64,000 nucleotides of DNA from Myotis daubentonii (taxonomy: Eukaryota > Chordata > Mammalia > Chiroptera > Vespertilionidae). The notes under the pieces are model-generated. The model was given only the letters and a program-made list of their open reading frames with translations. It was not told the origin of the DNA and searched no databases. Positions 9,838-21,497 of this stretch are shown piece by piece; within the stretch, counting starts at the first letter, position 1, and each line of letters starts with the position of its first letter. Both the position numbers and the translations under genes were made by a program. The stretch spans positions 89,236,546 through 89,300,545 of the forward strand of contig NC_081847.1 in NCBI RefSeq assembly GCF_963259705.1, given 5' to 3'.

Positions 9838-10870
9838 AAGAGGGGGAGCCGGGAGCCACCGTTGGCTCGGGTGCCCCCTCCCTCTCCCACCCCCTCCCCA
9901 AGTCGCCCCCACTCTCGTCCCCCCATCGCGGAGGCTTTGTGGTCCTTTATTTTAAAGCGGCAGCGCCGCCCGGAGCCCGCCGCCCCTCGCGGGCGTCGCT
10001 GCCGCGGGACGCGCTGCCGGAACCTCCCGCCCGGGGTCGGGCGGCGTCCCGCGCCCTCGTGCGGGGCCATTGTCCCAGGTCCTGGCGGGCGCCCGGCGCG
10101 TGTCCGCCTTCGCCGCGGCGCGTGAAGGCCGCGCCGGCACCCCAGCTGCGCGCTCTCAGAACCGACGATTCTGATCGATAGGCGACCGTGTCTCCTTATT
10201 GGTACAAAGACCGAGTGTGGCGCTAGTCGCGAATGCGGGGTCCCCTCCCCGACACTGTCAGGCTTTATTGTCACACAGCCGCCTGGGAGGCGCGCGGCTG
10301 TCCGATCGCCCCGTGGCTCCGGGGATGCTGCCCGGACTGTTGAGGTTGTAGAGGAGGGTCTGGGATGACTCCTCCCCGCCCCCATCTCCTTCCTCCGGTC
10401 CCGCTTCCAGGAATAAAGGCGTAGCTGCTCGGTGAACCACAAAGAGAGATGGGTCTGGGCGCCATCCAATGGGGCTGGTGTTGGTTTCTCGGTCTGGGAT
10501 GGCACTAGCCTCATGGCCGCACCGCGCTGAGCCCGGGCGCTGCGAGGGGCTGGCGCTGGGAGCCCAGTGTGTCCGCCTCGCCAGGCGGCGGGCAGCGGCG
10601 GCGGCTGCAGCGATTTCCTTGGAGAGAAGATGGGAACGAGTGGGATTTCAGATGAGATCCCCGAGACCTCTCTCTCCATCGCGCCACGGTGGGTACTGGC
10701 CTGGAGGCGGGTGGGGGAGGGCGTCCGGCGTCCTCTGCATGTTTGCCTGGCTGTGGGGTTGCTTGGCGTTGGCTCCTTCTCCTCCCTCCCCGCCGGCAAC
10801 GGCTTCCGTGAGGTATTCCTGGAGGGCTCTGGAAAGGAGGGGTCCTGAAAGCCATCCTTCTATCTCCAAG

Positions 10871-13266
10871 GGGGCACATTAAATTGGAAACATGCATAGG
10901 AAAGGTTTCTCAAAGGCTTCCTGGGAGGAATCTTTCAGGTTTGGAAAACAATTTTTGGTTTCCCGAGGTTAGGTGTAGTTGTTTGAAGGAGGTATATTTG
11001 TTTTGGAATTTATATGAGAAGTGGAAATAAAGGTGAAGTGAAACATAAAAGTTCTGCTGTGATGTTGTTTTAATGTTATTGCTGGAAGTTCTAGGAGGTA
11101 AATTTATAAATGCAGCTTTCTTTACCATGTGGTGGTGCTAAAGAAGATGCTGAGATTACTGCCTTGTTTTCCTAATTAATGATGAGATGGCCATGGATTA
11201 AAACAGAAGTTTATTTACATCTGGACGAGCCCAGAAGTCTGCTGTAGCCAATGAAGTGTTTTGATTCATTTGCATGAGGAGTAGCATTAAGAACCTGATT
11301 TTAAAAAATAAATTATTGTTAGACAAAATGGGAATTCAGAACATCGCACTGTATTTTCCTTTGGGCAATATTGAGGTAATTAAATGAATAGAATAATTGT
11401 TTAAGGTCTATTTACCTAAATGTTATTTAATAATATTGTATATGTTTTTTAAAACATTGCTAGCTGGGAAGTTTGTTTTTCATTCTTTTCATGTTGCCTA
11501 GATAGCGTCACCTGGTCCAGTAAGTTTATACTTGCATAGATTTGGTTATATCTGCTATATATAAAACATTAATTAAAAATCCTAAGTAATATAAATTCTG
11601 TAATGGTTACCCAGGCACTAAGATAAACATGGATGCCAGTAACTCAAGCCAGCATTCTTATACTCGGATACACACATTTTCATTCGAAAATTAATGCAGA
11701 GTTGTTACAGAATTACTGCTAATACACCTACTATAGCGTAACAACTCCCAGGTTACAAATAAACACTTTTTTTTTCGTTTCAGTAAAGATTCCACATATT
11801 TATGGGAGAAAATGTAACCCATCAATTGATATTCTTAGTTAACAATTTCCATGGAGCATTTAAAAGCCCTGCTCTTCATTCAAACCTATTTTGAAATGTT
11901 GAAGAGGCATTTAATTCATGAACTCTTCTATTGCTCTTTATGAAATTTTTATGCTGCTCTAGACATAGAATTATAGGCTCCTCCTTCTCTGAGAGACAGC
12001 CAATCGTCATTTCAACAAGTTAAAAAAATGATCCCTTTTTAGCCAGTGTTTCCCCACATCTCACATTATTTCTTCCTTAGAAATACCTTGACTTTTTTTT
12101 TAATAGCCGGAGTACAATCACCAGAGAATCAGAAATGATATTTTCTTTTCCTTCAAAGGCATATATGGGTTGAATAAAAGGCTGTATTTGAATGGTATAT
12201 TCAACCAAACTGGGAACCATTCTAGCTACTTGAAGCTGGCTTGCTGTCAGCGAGAGAGATCTGCACCTGAGGTTGCTGTTGATAATTAGACATCATTACT
12301 ACTGAGAAAAGGGAACAAGAGAAGGGGAGAGGACAGGCTGTGGCTAATTAACTACTGTGTTTAATGAAAGAAAGGGAGACTGCTAGCAACTGGGAGGTTG
12401 GTTGTACGAGGAGAGAGTAGACACACCATACACAGTTAATTGAAACAATAGCTTCCAAACTGAAAGAAGCTAGGTTCTACCTCTTATTTTCCCCAAAGAA
12501 TATAGATGTAGCTTTGAGAATATGCTTTCTCCTAAAGCCTAAAATTAGCCGATGATAAAATCAAGGAAGTGCTAACTGGCTTAAAATAAAAGATATGTAG
12601 AATACTGGAAAAGATGAAAATGCCCTTCAGTATTTGTCCTGGCCGTGCCTAAAGCTGAGAGGACATCTCTCTCACTGTTTAGATTACTTTGTGGCTGAGG
12701 AGATACTGATCGGTCACCAAGCAACAGCGTCCTGCAACTCAGCCATTTTAGGCCTAGGTGGGCCCTGTTTGCATGTGCACGCAGCGCACACGTGTATACA
12801 CACACACACACACGCACACACACATGCAGCTTGTGGAGCATGGCATCTAGGTTTTTTCCATACTGCCCCTTTTATTTTTACATGATCTTTCACTATAAAG
12901 GTGTCAAAAATTTAGAAGAATGGCATGATGAATAACTCATAATAGTTCTGTAAAAGGTATAGCAAGTTTCTGACACTGGTTACAAAAAATGTTTAATCAG
13001 TGATCATTTTAAATTAGCATTACTATCGTTACTCGAGTTTACAAATTTGAGAGTTCTAGTTTAGTTTGTTTTTAGCAGCTTTTCATCTTGGTTGACATTT
13101 TTTTTTCTGGCAGCAATTAGTTGAAACAGCACCCATACAATTTGAACTACCAAAACACATTATACCACTTGATATTATGAAAAGTAAATTTGGAAAATTC
13201 ATTAAGGCTTTCCATTAGTCATGAGACTCATGCATTATTGTGTATTTGTAAAAAGCCCACCACACT
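10871..13266. other. 5' part of intron 1, repeat-free, candidate enhancer block
   Basis: About 2.4 kb with no transposon I recognise apart from a (CA)n microsatellite at 12799-12824. This is notable in a region where insertions come every kilobase. It contains homeodomain-type cores (CCTAATTAATGATG at about 11171) and an octamer-like ATTTGCATGAG (about 11268-11278). This hints at conserved regulatory DNA, but conservation cannot be judged here. Confidence 0.35.
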
Positions 13267-13274
13267 GTATAGAC

Positions 13275-13497
13275 CAGCCGTGGGCAAACTACGGCCCGCG
13301 GGCTGGATCCGGCCCGTTTGAAATGAATAAAACTAAAAAAAAAAGAAAAAAAAAAGACCGTACCCTTTTACGTCATGATGTTTACTTTGAATTTATATTA
13401 GTTCACACAAACACTCCATCCATGCTTTTGTTCCGGCCCTCCGGTCCAGTTTAAGAACCCATTGTGGCCCTCGAGTCAAAAAGTTTGCCCACCCCTG
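13275..13497. mobile_element. nhAT MITE, 'CCGTGGGCAAAC' family, copy 1
   Basis: Ends CAGCCGTGGGCAAAC and GTTTGCCCACCCCTG with a perfect 8-bp duplication GTATAGAC at 13267-13274 and 13498-13505. 223 bp, non-coding. The internal A-rich run is longer than in the copies at 23131 and 63375. Confidence 0.95.
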
Positions 13498-13505
13498 GTA
13501 TAGAC

Positions 13506-14505
13506 AGTAGGAAATTTGGTGAACTCACATTTTTATTTGTTTTTCCATCTTAAATAGAGGCTGATGAATATCCAAACTGTAAAATCAAATAACGTGAGTG
13601 ATGCTTTCGTGACCTGTATGTGTAGGGACAGACACTTACATCTAATTTTTGCCTTTTATGTATTTTTACCTTCTATTTATTCCAGTGGGGAACATGAAAT
13701 GACTTTTTTATCCAGAAAGGAAAATGCATTATCTGTAGTATGCCATTTAAAAATGCTGATGTATTCAGTTCTGCAATCATGTAGCCTCAGATTCACATTG
13801 TTCTTGCTGTGCATGCTACTAATTGTCGCCGTACAGTGATTACAATAAATATTCATGGACTGGTTCATGCACAGTTACTGGCTTTTTGTTTGTGTGGTTT
13901 TCTCTGGTTTTGGTTATAAATTCTTGAGGCTACCTCAGATTGAAGGAAATAATGCCTCATACAGAGTCTGTATACATTCCACCTGGCCTAACATCATGCC
14001 TGAGGCAGATATCACATATATTAGGTCTGGATCTGGATGCTACAGAACTTTCAGAAAACATAGCTGAGGAGCAGCACCAGCTATATATTGGGAGACGTTA
14101 TATCTATGACAGAGACAAATCGTAATTGTAGTCACTGAGACATAAGGGAAATTTTGCTTATCCCCTGATATGTTCACAGTGGGCATTGCTATTGATAAAT
14201 GATGCATTTTTCTCTTCATTTGAAGTGTTTTGAGACACTCCCTATATAGACTAGGTCTTTGGAGTCTAAAGATACCAAGTATGTTTCTCAGCAATGTAGG
14301 CTATTAGTTGACTTTAGTGGCCCCTTATGAGTTGCACTGAGGAAAAAATTGTGAATGGAAAGTCCCTAGCACAGTGCCTATTTAAGACTCTCAGAGAATA
14401 GTGGGTACCTTTACTAGAGACCAGTCTGGCATGAGAATTAGGGGTCAAAAGGCTGCAGATATAACTTACCTGAATATAAGGAGGAAATCAGATCCTATTA
14501 ATCTA
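13506..14505. other. intronic, nothing recognised
   Basis: Unique-looking AT-rich DNA. The small open frames show no recognisable product or splice pairing. Confidence 0.5.
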
Positions 14506-14895
14506 TCCTGTATAATAAAAGGCTAATATGCAAATCGACCAAATGGCAGAACAACTGGTCGCTATGATGTGCACTGATCACCAGGGTGCAGACGTTCAAT
14601 GCAGGAGCTGCCCCCTGGTGGTCAGTGCACTCCCACAGGGGTGCACCACTCAGCCAGAAGCTGGGCTCACTGCTGACAAGCACAGGGGGTGGCAGGAGCC
14701 TCTCCCGCCTCCATGGCAGCACTAAGGATGTCCAACTGATGGCTTAGGCCCTGTCCCCCTGGGGAGTGGGCCTAAGCCGTCAGTCGGACATCCCCTGAGG
14801 GCTTCTGGACTGCAAGAGGGTGCAGGCCAGGCTGAGGGAACCCCCCCCCCCCACATACACACACAGAGTGCACGAATCTCGTGCATCAAGCCATA
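14506..14895 (+). mobile_element. HeliBat-type Helitron, first of a three-unit array
   Basis: Starts TCCTGTATAATAAAAGGC after A14505. The 3' end is decayed (GTGCATCAAGCCATAT instead of CCGGGCCTCTAG). It contains a perfect CTCF core on the minus strand (14608-14621), an imperfect partner at 14578-14591, and a 33-bp stem (14726-14758 with 14761-14793). Confidence 0.85.
14608..14621 (-). promoter_or_regulatory. CTCF core match in Helitron
   Basis: CTGCCCCCTGGTGG, the reverse complement of CCACCAGGGGGCAG, which fits CCASYAGRKGGCRS exactly. Binding is not shown. Confidence 0.5.
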
Positions 14896-15532
14896 TCAAC
14901 ACTAATAAAAGAGAAAAATGGTAATTGGCGTACGAGCTACCCTTTTCATTGGCTAATCAGGGCTATATGCAAATTAACTGCCAACTAAGATTGGCAGTTA
15001 ACTGCCAACAAGATGGCAGTTAATTTGAGTATGTAGGCACAATGCAGGGAGGCGAAAGGGAAAGCAGGAAGAAGCCCCCTGCCACTGACAGTGATCGGAA
15101 ATCCAGGGGGGAGCTAAGAGCTGGGGGGCAGGGCAAAGGCGGCCCTGGGGCCGCCTTTGCCCTGCTCCCCAGCCATGATCGGAGAATCAGGTGCCTTTTC
15201 CGCCCTGGCCAGTGATAGCAGGAAGTAGGGGTGGAGCCAGCGATGGGAACTGGGCACAGTCGAAGCTGGCAGTCCCAGGAGCTAGGGGTCCCTTGCCTGG
15301 ACCTAAAGCGAAGCCCACGATCGTGGGGCCGCTGCAGCTGCGGGTCCCCGCTGCCCGGGCCGGACGCCTCAGCCAGAGGCGTCAGGCCTGGGCAAGGGGC
15401 CGATCCTGCAATTGGAGGGTGATGGGGGTCAACGCCTGAGGGCTCCCAGTATGTGAGAGGGGGCAGGCTGGGCTGAGGGACACTCGCCCCCACACACACC
15501 CAGTGCACGAATTTCCTGCACCGGGCCCATAG
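14896..15532 (+). mobile_element. Helitron, second unit of array, distinct internal sequence
   Basis: The left end is decayed (CACTAATAAAAGAG). The right end has a hairpin and CCGGGCCCATAG, a degenerate CTAG. The interior differs from the neighbours: a TTAACTGCCA/TGGCAGTTAA inverted repeat (14974-15001) and a 26-bp hairpin at 15120-15173 with a two-base loop. Confidence 0.75.
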
Positions 15533-15902
15533 TATATATATAAAAGCCTAACAAACTGAATGACTGAACAAACTGGTTGACCAGTTGCTATGATCCGCAC
15601 TGACCACCAGGAGGCAGACGCTCAATGCAGGAGCTGCCTCCTGGTGGTCAGTGCACTCCCACAGCCAACCTCCCATGGCCGGCCAACCTCCCGTGGTCTC
15701 TCCCCCTGAGCCAGCTGGCCAACCTCCTGGGTCTCTCCCCCGCAGCTGGTTGGCCCACCCATCGGCCCTGAATGGGGGCGGGGCGCAGCCAGCCAACCCT
15801 CTGTGGTCCCTCCCCCTAGTCAGCTGGACCCCCAATTGGCCCTGATCACCAGCCAGGCTGAGGGATCCCACCTATGCACAAATTCATGCACCAGGCCTCT
15901 AG
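15533..15902 (+). mobile_element. HeliBat-type Helitron, third unit of array
   Basis: Begins abutting the previous unit (TATATATATAAAAGCC, a decayed TCCTATATAATAAAAGCC) and ends CCAGGCCTCTAG before T15903. It carries a perfect 21-nt inverted repeat (15597-15617 and 15634-15654) around near-CTCF cores. Confidence 0.85.
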
Positions 15903-15945
15903 TATATGAAGACTACCTCACACTAATTTTCTATGATATGAATTC

Positions 15946-16158
15946 TTTTTTTAAAATATGTTTTTATTGATTTGAGAGAGAAAAGGAGAGGGAAAGAGAG
16001 AAACATCAATGATGAGAGAGAATCATTGGCTGCCTCCTGCATGGCCCCTACTGGGGATTGAGCCCCCAACCTGGGCATGGTCCCGGACCAGAATCGAACC
16101 CGGGACTCTTCAGTCCACAGGCTGATGCTCTATCCACTGAGTAATACTGGCCAGGGCT
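15946..16158 (-). mobile_element. Ves SINE
   Basis: Antisense copy: T-rich end and TTTTTATTGATTTGAGAGAG, then the complement of the B box (GAATCGAACCCGGGA) and GGCCAGGG. Flanks TGATATGAATT and TGATACCAATT are a mildly diverged target duplication. Confidence 0.92.
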
Positions 16159-16305
16159 GATACCAATTATTGACTTTTCCATTGGTTCCTTGTCTTATTA
16201 GTAACCACATTGGGATGAGGGGCAAGATTCAGCACTCGTATATATTATTTCTAAACCTCTTGAACCAGCTAAGATTCAACTTTTAAGGATTTTATACTCC
16301 AGAGC

Positions 16306-16510
16306 CAGGGGTCCTCAAACTACGGCCCGCGGGCCACATGCAAATACAAATATTGTATTTCTTCCCGTTTTGTTTTTTTACTTCAAAATAAGATATGTGC
16401 AGTGTGCATAGGAATTTGTTCATAGTTTTTTTTTTAAACTGTAGTCCAGCCCTCCAACGGTCTGAGGGACAGTGAACTGGCCCCCTGTTTAAAAAGTTTG
16501 AGGACGCCTG
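16306..16510. mobile_element. nhAT MITE, 'GGGGTCCTCAAAC' family, copy 2
   Basis: About 205 bp and nearly the same sequence as 5204-5405. Flanks CTCCAGAG (16297-16304) and CTCCAGAC (16511-16518) form the 8-bp duplication, with one extra C on the left. Confidence 0.9.
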
Positions 16511-16769
16511 CTCCAGACTTTCTGCGTAGGATAGAGGAAAGATAAAGAAGCAAGTACAAGGATGTGGCAGCAGAAGTTCTGTGAACTTCAGTCCTGTGTG
16601 GAGAGCATAAAGGCTTTTCCCCAATAGCTGTTGTATTTGCTAAGACTCTTTATATCTAATCAGGAGAGATGAATGTGAATCTAATACGTTTTAGGATACA
16701 TGCATTTTCATAATACTGGGATAACAAGATAAAATATACTTTGGACACAAAGATGGCAGGGTATAGATT

Positions 16770-16968
16770 TTAGAACAAGATTAAGATCCTCGATTTGATA
16801 TTTACTGGAGCTAGGAGTTAGGGGAAGTTTCTTAAAGATGCAGTTTCTCTGTGAACGTCAGTAATAATATTTGCCTAACTGGCTTTGAATAAGAATAAAT
16901 AATTATAATTCATAAGTACATAGCATATGCCTAGCACATAATAAATGCTAAAATATAGATACTCTTTT
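16770..16968 (+). repeat. MIR fragment
   Basis: Decayed MIR with a typical 3' end GCACATAATAAATGCT. Family call rests on the phrase order only. Confidence 0.5.
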
Positions 16969-17159
16969 AAATATTATTAAGAAATCAAGAACACAGTGAT
17001 ATAATGAAAATTGGGTATATGTTATAAACTCAAAAAAACACGGTAACCAAGAGTTAAAATACTATATTATTCAGCTATTTTTCTTTTCTTTGTTTTGTTT
17101 TTGTTTGTTTGTTTGTTTTTGTTTTTTTTAGAAGGAAGGAGGGGAAGGAAGGAAGCATT

Positions 17160-17371
17160 TTTTTAAAAAACATATTTTACTGATTTTTTACAGAGAGGAA
17201 GAGAGAGGGATAGACACATCGATGAGAGAGAAACATCGATCAGCTGTCTCCTGCACACCTCCCACTGGGAATGTGCCCGCAACTAAGGTACATGCCCTTG
17301 ACCAGAATCGAACCTGGGACCCTTCAGTCTGTAGGCCGACTCTCTATCCACTGAGCCAAACTGGTTAGGGC
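17160..17371 (-). mobile_element. Ves SINE
   Basis: Antisense copy with CATATTTTACTGATTTTTTACAG, ATCGATGAGAGAG and the complement of the B box, ending GGTTAGGGCC. A poly-T/poly-purine tract precedes it. Confidence 0.92.
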
Positions 17372-18317
17372 CAGCTATTTTTTTCTTGCGGGCTTATATA
17401 TCTGTATGTACTATTCAGCTATTTTTCCTGCCTACTTCATTTTTAGAAAATAAAAATGACTTTGTAAATCTGGTATATTCCCATTATATAAAAAATCTAA
17501 GTGCAAAGGAAATAAAGTTGAAAAGTCATATTAAATCGCCTACCTAGATCTAACCACCATTAACTAACTGAATATTATTATAGATGTCTCTCTAAAGATT
17601 TATACCAAAGTATTAGATATAATGATTGATATAAAGATTAATATGGACAGGCAGAAATAATTTTCCAAACCTGGATGATAATTAGATGCTAATTTAAGTA
17701 AGAAGAATAAAAAGATTACCAAAATATAACAAAAGAAAAAGAAAGACATGAAATTCAAAAAATTGCTAGTAGATAAATACTTTTTCCCAGGGGTATTTAT
17801 TTCTGAACTTAATAGAAAAGATTAAGAAAAATATTAAGAGATGGAATTATTTTTACCTATACATTTCAATGTTATAGATATCATTGACTTTCTCTTATGG
17901 TAGATGAGGAACAAGCCTATTTCACTTTCTACCTCCTTGTTCCTTCCTATTAATATTGTATTACATTTATTATAGTATAATTATTTTATATTTTATTGTA
18001 TTTTTTGTATTTATTATATCATATTATATATTATAATTGTTTTTACTGTCAAGTATTTTTGTATTTATGTTATAGTATATAATTTAGTTCTCACAATTAT
18101 TTTTCCTTTGTTTTAATTTCAATGCTAATCCATTCTTTGGCCTGGGTTTCCTTACTTCTGAATCTTTGATTTGATTCATTACATGATAGGCTGTCATTAC
18201 TGATTTTTTAAAAAAATCTCAGGAACGGTTAATGTGTTTTATTCTTTGAGATCTGTCTGCAATTGAAAATATTTTTCATTTGCCTTTTTTACATAAAGTA
18301 CAACTTAACTGGGTAAA
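17372..18317. other. intronic, nothing recognised
   Basis: Very AT-rich (TTTATTATA-type stretches at 17950-18070). No element or gene identified. Confidence 0.5.
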
Positions 18318-18690
18318 CTCTTACCCTTTGCAACAGCATAGATGGACCTGGAGATATTTATGCTAAGTGATATAAGCCAATCAGAGAAAGACACATACCA
18401 TATGATCTCACTTATACATGGAAACTAATGAACAAAAAAACTGATGAAAAAATAGAAACAGAGGCATGGATACTTGGACCAGACTGACAGCTATCAGAGT
18501 GGGGGAGGGGATGGAACTGATGAAAGAAGGCAAAGCGATTAGCCAAAGAACATACATGCATAACTCATAGACACAGACAACAGTGTGGTGATGGTAGAGG
18601 GAAGTGGGGGTGAGGGATGGGTGGAGGCGGGTAAAAGGGGGAACCTGGGACATCAACAATAAAAATAAAGTTAAAATAAATGAATAAATA
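18318..18690 (+). mobile_element. LINE-1 3'-end fragment, sense
   Basis: GGACCTGGAGATATTTATGCTAAGTGATATAAG and ACCATATGATCTCACTTATA are hallmark L1 3'-terminal sequence, followed by a G-rich 3' UTR segment and an A-rich tail. 5'-truncated with no coding capacity. (Hallmark text is given in pieces of the actual sequence at about 18345-18420.). Confidence 0.85.
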
Positions 18691-18744
18691 TTTAGGGCTG
18701 ATATTAAAATACATATAAATATACATTTTTGTATTTACTTATTC

Positions 18745-18979
18745 CAGTGATGGCGAACCTATGACACACGTGTCAGAGGTGACACGCGAACTCATTTTTT
18801 GGGTTGATTTTTCTTTGTTAAATGGCGTTTAAATATATAAAATAAATATCAAAAGTATAAGTCTTTGTTTTACTGTGGTTGCAAATACCAAAAAATTTCT
18901 ATATGTGACACGGCACCAGAGTTAAGTTAGGGTTTTTCAAAATGCTGACACGCTGAGCTCAAAAGGTTCGCGAACACTG
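18745..18979. mobile_element. nhAT MITE, 'GTGATGGCGAACC' family, copy 1
   Basis: Ends CAGTGATGGCGAACC and GGTTCGCGAACACTG with a perfect 8-bp duplication ACTTATTC (18737-18744 and 18980-18987). 235 bp. It contains an internal repeat of GACACGCG/GTGTCAGAGGTGACACGCG. Confidence 0.94.
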
Positions 18980-18987
18980 ACTTATTC

Positions 18988-19553
18988 AATAGGTCATCTC
19001 ATGTACTCTTTGGGGTATACATATACGAATTTGGAGACAGTTCTTCTAATCCATAGTAAAATATTGCTTCACAGTAGAACATTGTGGTTAAGACCTTACA
19101 CTTCAGCTAAATATTATCTCCTCTATTACAAGGGGTGTCTCTGTACTTCTCCTGCACAATATTGAAATAAGATCTAAGCCATACCAATCTGTGACATCCA
19201 TAAGAGAATTATATGCAGTTGGTGTTGGTACGAGGAAAGAGATTTCATCAAAGGCGTATTCAGGGAAAGGTGCCCAGTTAAGAGCTGATGTGTAGGGTAC
19301 AGTGGGAAATGAGGTTGGAAAATGAGGCTGGGAAAAAATGATGGGAACTCTTTTCTGCCATGTTACAAAGTTTGGACTTCATTCTGTAGGGAGTGGCAGC
19401 TACTAAGAGTGTTAAAGCAGGTATGTCATGATTTCGGTCTTCTTGTACATAGAGAATAGATGTCTCTCAGTGCTTTATGTTGCAAAATATAAATCAGATG
19501 ATTAAAGAGTAAAAGTTAAATAGTTCCATTGACTCACTATGGTGTTTGAACTA
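18988..19553. other. intronic, nothing firm
   Basis: Unassigned. The phrase TTTGGACTTCATTCTGTAGGG at about 19372 recalls an old mammalian repeat, but I cannot name it. Confidence 0.4.
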
Positions 19554-19935
19554 TCCTATCTAATAAAAGATTAATATGCAAATTGACCATCACTCCAACA
19601 CACAAGATGGCCATCACCAGATGGCCAGCAGGGGAGGGCAGTTAGGGGCGACCAGGTCGGCAGTAGAGGGCAGTTAGGCATTGATCAGGCTGGCAGCGAA
19701 ATGGTTAGGGGCAATAAGGCAGGCAGGCAGGCAAGCGGTTGGGAGCCAGCATTCCTGGATTGTGAGAGGTATATCCGACTGCCTGTTTTGGCCCGATCCC
19801 ACCGGGATTGGGGTGGGATTGGGCCTAAACGGGCAGTCAGACATCCCTCGAGGGGTCCCAGGTTGGAGAGCGTGCAGGCTGGGCTGAGGGACACCCCTAC
19901 CCCCTGTGCACGAATTTCGTGCACCAGGCCTCTAG
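19554..19935 (+). mobile_element. HeliBat-type Helitron
   Basis: Starts TCCTATCTAATAAAAG after A19553 and ends in the palindrome GTGCACGAATTTCGTGCAC (19906-19924), then CAGGCCTCTAG before T19936. The interior differs from the 1796 copy but folds at the same place: 30-bp stem 19774-19803 with 19812-19841. Confidence 0.93.
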
Positions 19936-20409
19936 TAGTTATAAATAAATGTTATACAGGTATTAAAATCAAATTATCAAGCAGTAAATCAATATAATCC
20001 AGCAGCTTGATGTTGCTGTGTAATTGAATCAGCTGTAAAGATATGTCTTCATTAATTCAAAGAAAATATTAAAAATAAGATTCTATGAAACTTAAGAAAG
20101 AATAGATTTAAAGGCACTTAAAAAGAACATATATGGATCAGGATAAATAATTGTTGACCTCTTAGTTGTTACTACACCAACAACTGCAAAGACTTCCAAA
20201 AGAAATCTTTCTAAAAACCCAAGTAGAGATTTCTATATAGAAGACTTATTCAAGCACAGACCTTCAAAGCAAAGTGAATATCAATTCAAAAATTTCTTAA
20301 CACATTGAGTTTATTCTTTAAGGCAATATTCTAAATCTCATCCCAAGTTGTTTCTTGTTGTTACTTTGCTTTTATATCCACGTGTCTGTCTCTGCCATTA
20401 AGGGCCTTC
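19936..20409. other. intronic, nothing recognised
   Basis: AT-rich unique DNA, no feature found. Confidence 0.5.
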
Positions 20410-21050
20410 CCCATGGTTTTATACTTTGTGGTAAGCAGGATTCCACAATACTCCCAAATGACTCTCATGCTTGGATAACCCCCTCCCCCTTGGGTGTAGG
20501 TGGAACCTGTGAATATGATGAGCTATGACTCCTGTCTTTCTGTCATGCTGTCTGGTAGGAACCATTAGCTTTAAGAAAGGGGATCTTTCAGGTGAGTCTG
20601 ACTTAGTCACCCTAGCCCTGTGAAAGAGAGCTTTCTTCCTGGCTCCAGGCAGAATAAGTGAGGGTTTCCAAGCCTGAGATGGATTCAATGCCAAGAAGAT
20701 TCTCTGTTGTTGAGATGGAGGGGGCCGTGTGGTTAGAGCTGGCATTGCTGAGAGCATGCTTTGCCACCGCTAGCAAAACAGTGGGGACCCAAGTCCTACA
20801 AACACAAGGGGCTTAATTCTGCCAGCAACACAAGGGAGCTTGGAAGTGGGTCTTTTCCTAGTTGAGCTTCCAAATAAAAACGCAATTGGCTGACATCTTG
20901 ATTTCAACTTCATGAGAACCTGAGCAGAGGGCCCATTTGAAATGTGCTGGAATTCCAACCCACAGGAATTATGAGATAATAAGTTTGTGATGTTTCAAGC
21001 CACCCAATTTGTCACGATCAGTTATGTAGCAAAAGAAAACGAATGCATAA
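20410..21050 (+). mobile_element. MaLR (MLT1-type) LTR
   Basis: The 3' part reads AGATAATAAGTTTGTGATG...TTTCAAGCCACCCAATTTGT...TTATGTAGCAAAAGAAAACG, the canonical end of MLT1/MST LTRs. Old and diverged, no internal sequence. Confidence 0.8.
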
Positions 21051-21489
21051 GCATTTGGCATTAATTTTCCCAAAAGCATTTGTGCAGTTAAAACAAGTCA
21101 ACTCTTTAAGAAACTTATTTGACTTAAGATTATTTTTGGTTTAAGATAGAGCTGGGAACAATTTAAATTTCTTTTATCCTAATGCGTTGCCATTTTATAG
21201 TTTTTGATGATATGGTCATCAATAATTTAGTAAAATATATAATTTTTAACAAATGATTTGAAATATTTAATGATTGCATATATATTATATATATGTAATA
21301 TATAAATCATTTTTATTTTTCTTCTAATGTTTTAATTTTAAACTTTTTTATTTTATTATATTTCATCTATCTCCTAAATAGAACACAATATGGCCAACTG
21401 TGTTAGCTTTTTCATGAGAGGATGGAGACAGATGAGGGCCCATATCAAGAGATTATTATTCACATAATTATATTAATGCACATTTAAAA
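21051..21489. other. intronic, AT-rich
   Basis: Contains an (AT)n-rich patch at 21278-21305. No element identified. Confidence 0.5.
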
Positions 21490-21497
21490 GTTTTTTT

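Larger units (their letters stand above)
7440..10870 (+). promoter_or_regulatory. CpG-island promoter region of NOL4
   Basis: GC content and CpG density rise sharply here from the AT-rich flank and fall again after about 10,870. The region holds coding exon 1, its 5' UTR, and classical CpG-promoter motifs (GC box 7465, NRF1-like 7742, CRE 7788, CCAAT 7834). There is no convincing TATA box just upstream of the start codon, so dispersed initiation is likely. A weak TATA-like GGATAAAAAC lies at 7503. The transcription start cannot be fixed from sequence. Confidence 0.85.

Noticed and set aside
9255..10799. 514-codon open frame on the minus strand across NOL4 exon 1
   Set aside because: It lies in a GC-rich CpG island where stops are rare, spans the antisense of a real exon and simple G/C tracts, and has Arg/Pro/Gly-rich low-complexity composition with no recognisable domain.
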